DNA of 64,000 nucleotides from an uncultured Hungatella sp. (GTDB lineage Bacteria > Bacillota > Clostridia > Lachnospirales > Lachnospiraceae): contig CATLBR010000001.1 of the NCBI GenBank assembly GCA_949879795.1, positions 1 through 64,000 on the forward strand, given 5' to 3'. The notes beneath the pieces are model-generated. The model worked only from the letters and a program-made list of their open reading frames with translations, made no database searches and was not told the DNA's origin. Position 1 is the stretch's first letter. Each line of letters begins with the position of its first letter. Made by a program: the position numbers and the translations under genes. Below, in pieces: positions 61,570 to 64,000 of this stretch.

Positions 61570-62694
61570 TTAAATGTTCGAATCGCTGCTGTCGCTGTAA
61601 AAAGAGGCTGCCTGCATAGCAGGATTGTATTTCAAATTCAGGAAGGCGGAGAAATCTTTATTGTACATCTTTTCAAGGTCGGAGCTGTATCCCACTACCA
61701 TCTGGGGCTGCTCTTCCACATAGTACTTGAGAGCTTCCTGGGTGCGCTTCTCGGACAGGCCGATGTGGAGCTGTTTTTTGTCCTTGGTAAACAGGCGCAT
61801 CTCGCTTACGCTGTTGCGGCCGGTTCTCTGGAAGTAATAACCCCATACCAGATCCTTGTTGACGATGATCTGTGCCTTGTTGCCCACCATGTAGACGGTC
61901 CACTTCTTGCCCAGCCAGATAGTTTTGTCGATAGGGTGAGCCTGCTTAAAGTCCTCCTCAATGGCCGACAGAGATACGGAGCTGTCTTTCTGGAGATACT
62001 GCTGGATGTTCTTCATGTAGGCATTGCTGAAAAGACCGATACCGCTGAGGATGGCGAAGAGCAGCAGGAACGCGGCAACCGCCATGAGAACCCAGAACAG
62101 TGTGGAATTCACTCCACCGATATTCTTGGTGTCCAGCTCATAGAAATAGAACAGGTCATATTCGGTCTCCTGCACGCCTAAGTCCAGCATGGCACTTCTA
62201 AAATACCGCTCTGTCTGGGCATCCATCTTGTTCCATACTCCGGTGACAGTGACAGGCTCCGGGGGAGCGGTCTTTCCGGTCTCGTCGTTTAAGTGAGCGA
62301 AAGCCTCCTCGATCTTGGCCGTCATCTCGTCCTGTTTCTGGTAGCTCATATAGATACTGTAGAAATACCAGATGGAGGAGCCCTTCTCATAGTCGTCCAC
62401 CGACTGGAAAGCCACATAGCTGTACCCGTTTGTGCTGGTGGTGCTCCCGCCGTACTTTCTGGTGGTTGTAGTAGTGTGTTCTATGTAATCATACAGGATA
62501 AAATCTGCGTCGACAGTTACGTATTTTCCCTCATAGGTAGCAGGATCTGCGGTGAAATCCATCTTGGCAGGTCCGGTGACCACGTCCAATATGGCAAATT
62601 TGGTGACAGCCAGCAAGATAACAATACCGATGATAGAAAAGATAACCCGCATGGTGTTGGACTTTCTGGCGCTTTTTTTCAGTGTCTCTAACAT
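61570..62694 (-). CDS. Hypothetical membrane protein, two helices
   Basis: 374-residue protein. Helix 1 is VIFSIIGIVILLAVTKFAIL (residues 17-36). An extracytoplasmic domain of about 165 residues begins MDFTADPATYEGKYVTVDAD and has a Thr/Gly-rich loop. Helix 2 is WVLMAVAAFLLLFAILSGIG, and a cytoplasmic tail follows (WLGKKWTVYMVGNKAQIIVN; YSSDLEKMYNKDFSAF). The layout resembles uncharacterised Lachnospiraceae proteins of the DUF6709 kind, but I cannot confirm that. GGGGGAAAAGCT precedes the ATG. It is monocistronic with a strong terminator. Function unknown. Confidence 0.7.
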   Translation of the reverse strand: MLETLKKSARKSNTMRVIFSIIGIVILLAVTKFAILDVVTGPAKMDFTADPATYEGKYVTVDADFILYDYIEHTTTTTRKYGGSTTSTNGYSYVAFQSVDDYEKGSSIWYFYSIYMSYQKQDEMTAKIEEAFAHLNDETGKTAPPEPVTVTGVWNKMDAQTERYFRSAMLDLGVQETEYDLFYFYELDTKNIGGVNSTLFWVLMAVAAFLLLFAILSGIGLFSNAYMKNIQQYLQKDSSVSLSAIEEDFKQAHPIDKTIWLGKKWTVYMVGNKAQIIVNKDLVWGYYFQRTGRNSVSEMRLFTKDKKQLHIGLSEKRTQEALKYYVEEQPQMVVGYSSDLEKMYNKDFSAFLNLKYNPAMQAASFYSDSSDSNI

Positions 62695-62827
62695 AGCTTT
62701 TCCCCCTGGTGATTTAAAATTTTCTATAAGTATATTGTCTGAACAACATACAATATACTTATACTATATTTTGTCGAATTCGTCTATATAAATTTTTAGT
62801 TTTTTACGGGCAGAGAGCAGGCAGGGG

Positions 62828-64000
62828 TCAGTCCGTATTATCTGGACTTCTGCTCAGCCTGCGGTGCAGGGAATCGATAAAATAAGTTAATGCCAGCATG
62901 TCGGCGCTTCCGCCGGGACTAATATTTTTTTCCATAAATTCCCTGTCCAGCTCACGGACCATGGAGATGTAGTCGCCCTGTTCCGGCCCGGAGTCGAGGA
63001 GGGCCTGAACCTGCCTTTGAATCTGCTTCATGGTTTCATAGTCGGAGCGGGAGATGATGTTGGTGTCCTCGGAACCTGCGATGATGTGGAGCAGAGTCAG
63101 AACCCCTGCGTCATTGTCTGACAGGCCTTGGCTCTTGTAAGCCCGGAAGGCAGGAAGCGCCACGGAAAAGACAGTGGGATACCCTTTGGCCGCTTCGCCC
63201 CGGATTCCCGTGATTCCGTGTAGGGCGTAGAGGCGCTCGCCGGCTGTTTTTGCGTTGGACAGGGTTACCCCCTGAAAATCCTCCAGAAGGCGGCAGGTCA
63301 TCTGAGAGCAGGTGTTTATGAAGGCTTTCTCCGAGAAGGGGATGTCGTTGCCGTGGAGATATCCCAGGACACAGCAGAAGATTCCCAGAGAGAAGATCAT
63401 CCCCTTGTGTGTGTTGACTCCGCCTGTGGCGGCCATCATCACCTGCTCCGCCTGGATTCCCACAGGGCGTATGAGGGAGAAAACCTGTTCCGGAGGCAGG
63501 TGGCAGTTGCGGCAGCCCAGGAGGGTGAACTCTTCGAAAAACTGATTCAGGGACACGGCGCTGGACTGGAAAGTATAGAAATCCATGTCTTTGTGGGAGC
63601 CGGAGTTGTCCCGGTCTACCAGCCCCGGTTTTGGAGTGGCCGCCACCTCGTAGAGCAGAGCCTCCATGGAGAGAGACGATATCTGCCGCGCGTACTGGAG
63701 TTGAAAGTATTCCAGCATAATCTGGCATTCCCGCTCCAGAAGCTGATCTACGGTGTGAGCTCTGGAACGGCTGCAGACAAAGGCGTCCTGATGGCAGATG
63801 AGACACTTGCGGGGAGGCATGGAGAAGGCCTGACGGGAGACTTTTGCGCCGTCGGTGCCGATCACATCCATGTCGAAAAGCCGCCCCAGGCTGATACGCT
63901 CTTCCAGCCTGCACAAAATCTCCTTTACTTTGAGGGCGTCGGCATCTACGGCGAGAAAGGCCTCATAACCGGTGAGATCCCGGATGACGGTCTCTTTTTT
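62828..64000 (-). CDS. citXG: CitX-CitG fusion protein, partial (runs off the window)
   Basis: Bifunctional enzyme for the citrate lyase prosthetic group. The C-terminal 270 residues are CitG, which makes 2'-(5''-triphosphoribosyl)-3'-dephospho-CoA from ATP and dephospho-CoA: LLYEVAATPKPGLVDRDNSG, SHKDMDFYTFQSSAVSL, ATGGVNTHKGMIFSLG and ISPGGSADMLALTYF. The N-terminal part, open to the right edge, is CitX, which attaches this group to the acyl carrier subunit: GRLFDMDVIGTDGAKVSRQA then PPRKCLICHQDAFVCSRSRA. The start lies beyond 64000 and citrate lyase subunits would be expected there. Confidence 0.9.
   Translation of the reverse strand, partial: KKETVIRDLTGYEAFLAVDADALKVKEILCRLEERISLGRLFDMDVIGTDGAKVSRQAFSMPPRKCLICHQDAFVCSRSRAHTVDQLLERECQIMLEYFQLQYARQISSLSMEALLYEVAATPKPGLVDRDNSGSHKDMDFYTFQSSAVSLNQFFEEFTLLGCRNCHLPPEQVFSLIRPVGIQAEQVMMAATGGVNTHKGMIFSLGIFCCVLGYLHGNDIPFSEKAFINTCSQMTCRLLEDFQGVTLSNAKTAGERLYALHGITGIRGEAAKGYPTVFSVALPAFRAYKSQGLSDNDAGVLTLLHIIAGSEDTNIISRSDYETMKQIQRQVQALLDSGPEQGDYISMVRELDREFMEKNISPGGSADMLALTYFIDSLHRRLSRSPDNTD

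Overview
The window reads as a chromosomal segment of a spore-forming, glycan-degrading anaerobic Firmicute, most likely a Lachnospiraceae/Clostridium cluster XIVa gut bacterium. This is inferred from gene content: a cotJABC spore-coat operon, YesM/YesN two-component pairs, two carbohydrate ABC importers without their own ATPase, many glycoside hydrolases, a CitX-CitG fusion and strong Shine-Dalgarno sites. No rRNA or CRISPR array is seen.

Layout. 0.25-11.7 kb: a carbohydrate locus with a divergent histidine kinase/response regulator pair, a binding protein and two permeases, then a GH88 unsaturated glucuronyl hydrolase and a DUF2264 enzyme. Its gaps are punctuated by four members of an unusual palindromic repeat family. 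11.8-15.9 kb: a MazG-like gene, a small protein and a GH2 beta-galactosidase. 16.0-17.2 kb: a graveyard of gene fragments. 17.2-21.8 kb: a MarR regulator and a four-gene double ABC-2 exporter operon, followed by a truncated WYL regulator. 22.5-34.2 kb: a second glycan locus (GH31; LplB/LplC/LplA-type importer; membrane-bound AraC regulator; metallo-hydrolase; GH78 rhamnosidase). 34.3-36.7 kb: a TRIC-type membrane protein, rubredoxin, tRNA-Ala, a second repeat family and a structured leader or small RNA ahead of a small secreted protein.

36.75-42.2 kb is the most striking part. The spore-coat gene cotJC is split in two by a 4.3-kb element. Its two halves lie in the same orientation and in phase, and precise recombination at a shared 4-bp core would restore a 206-codon cotJC. 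The element carries a large serine recombinase at its edge, an AbiEi/AbiEii toxin-antitoxin pair, a DUF5655 gene and a small gene. Its ends carry a perfect 10-bp inverted repeat placed nearly symmetrically about the core. The layout is like the skin element in Bacillus sigK, so mother-cell excision during sporulation is a testable idea. The recombinase reading frame crosses the attachment site, so its C-terminus would change on excision. Upstream of cotJABC lie a Rieske/FAD oxidoreductase and a divergent Cys/Gly-rich repeat protein that may also belong to the spore surface.

44.5-53.8 kb: a gluconate 5-dehydrogenase-like gene behind two palindromic operators, a basic small protein, a secreted TIM-barrel hydrolase, tRNA-Pro, and housekeeping genes (HAD phosphatase, dihydrolipoamide dehydrogenase, Xaa-Pro aminopeptidase, RlmD-like methyltransferase). 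54-58.5 kb: a second scrap region with an Imm1-like gene, a GNAT gene, an XRE pseudogene fused to a DUF262 fragment, an IS3 remnant and a WYL regulator with an internal deletion. 58.5-64 kb: a small kinase-like protein, an NSS transporter with a divergent LysR regulator, a membrane protein and a CitX-CitG fusion running off the right edge.
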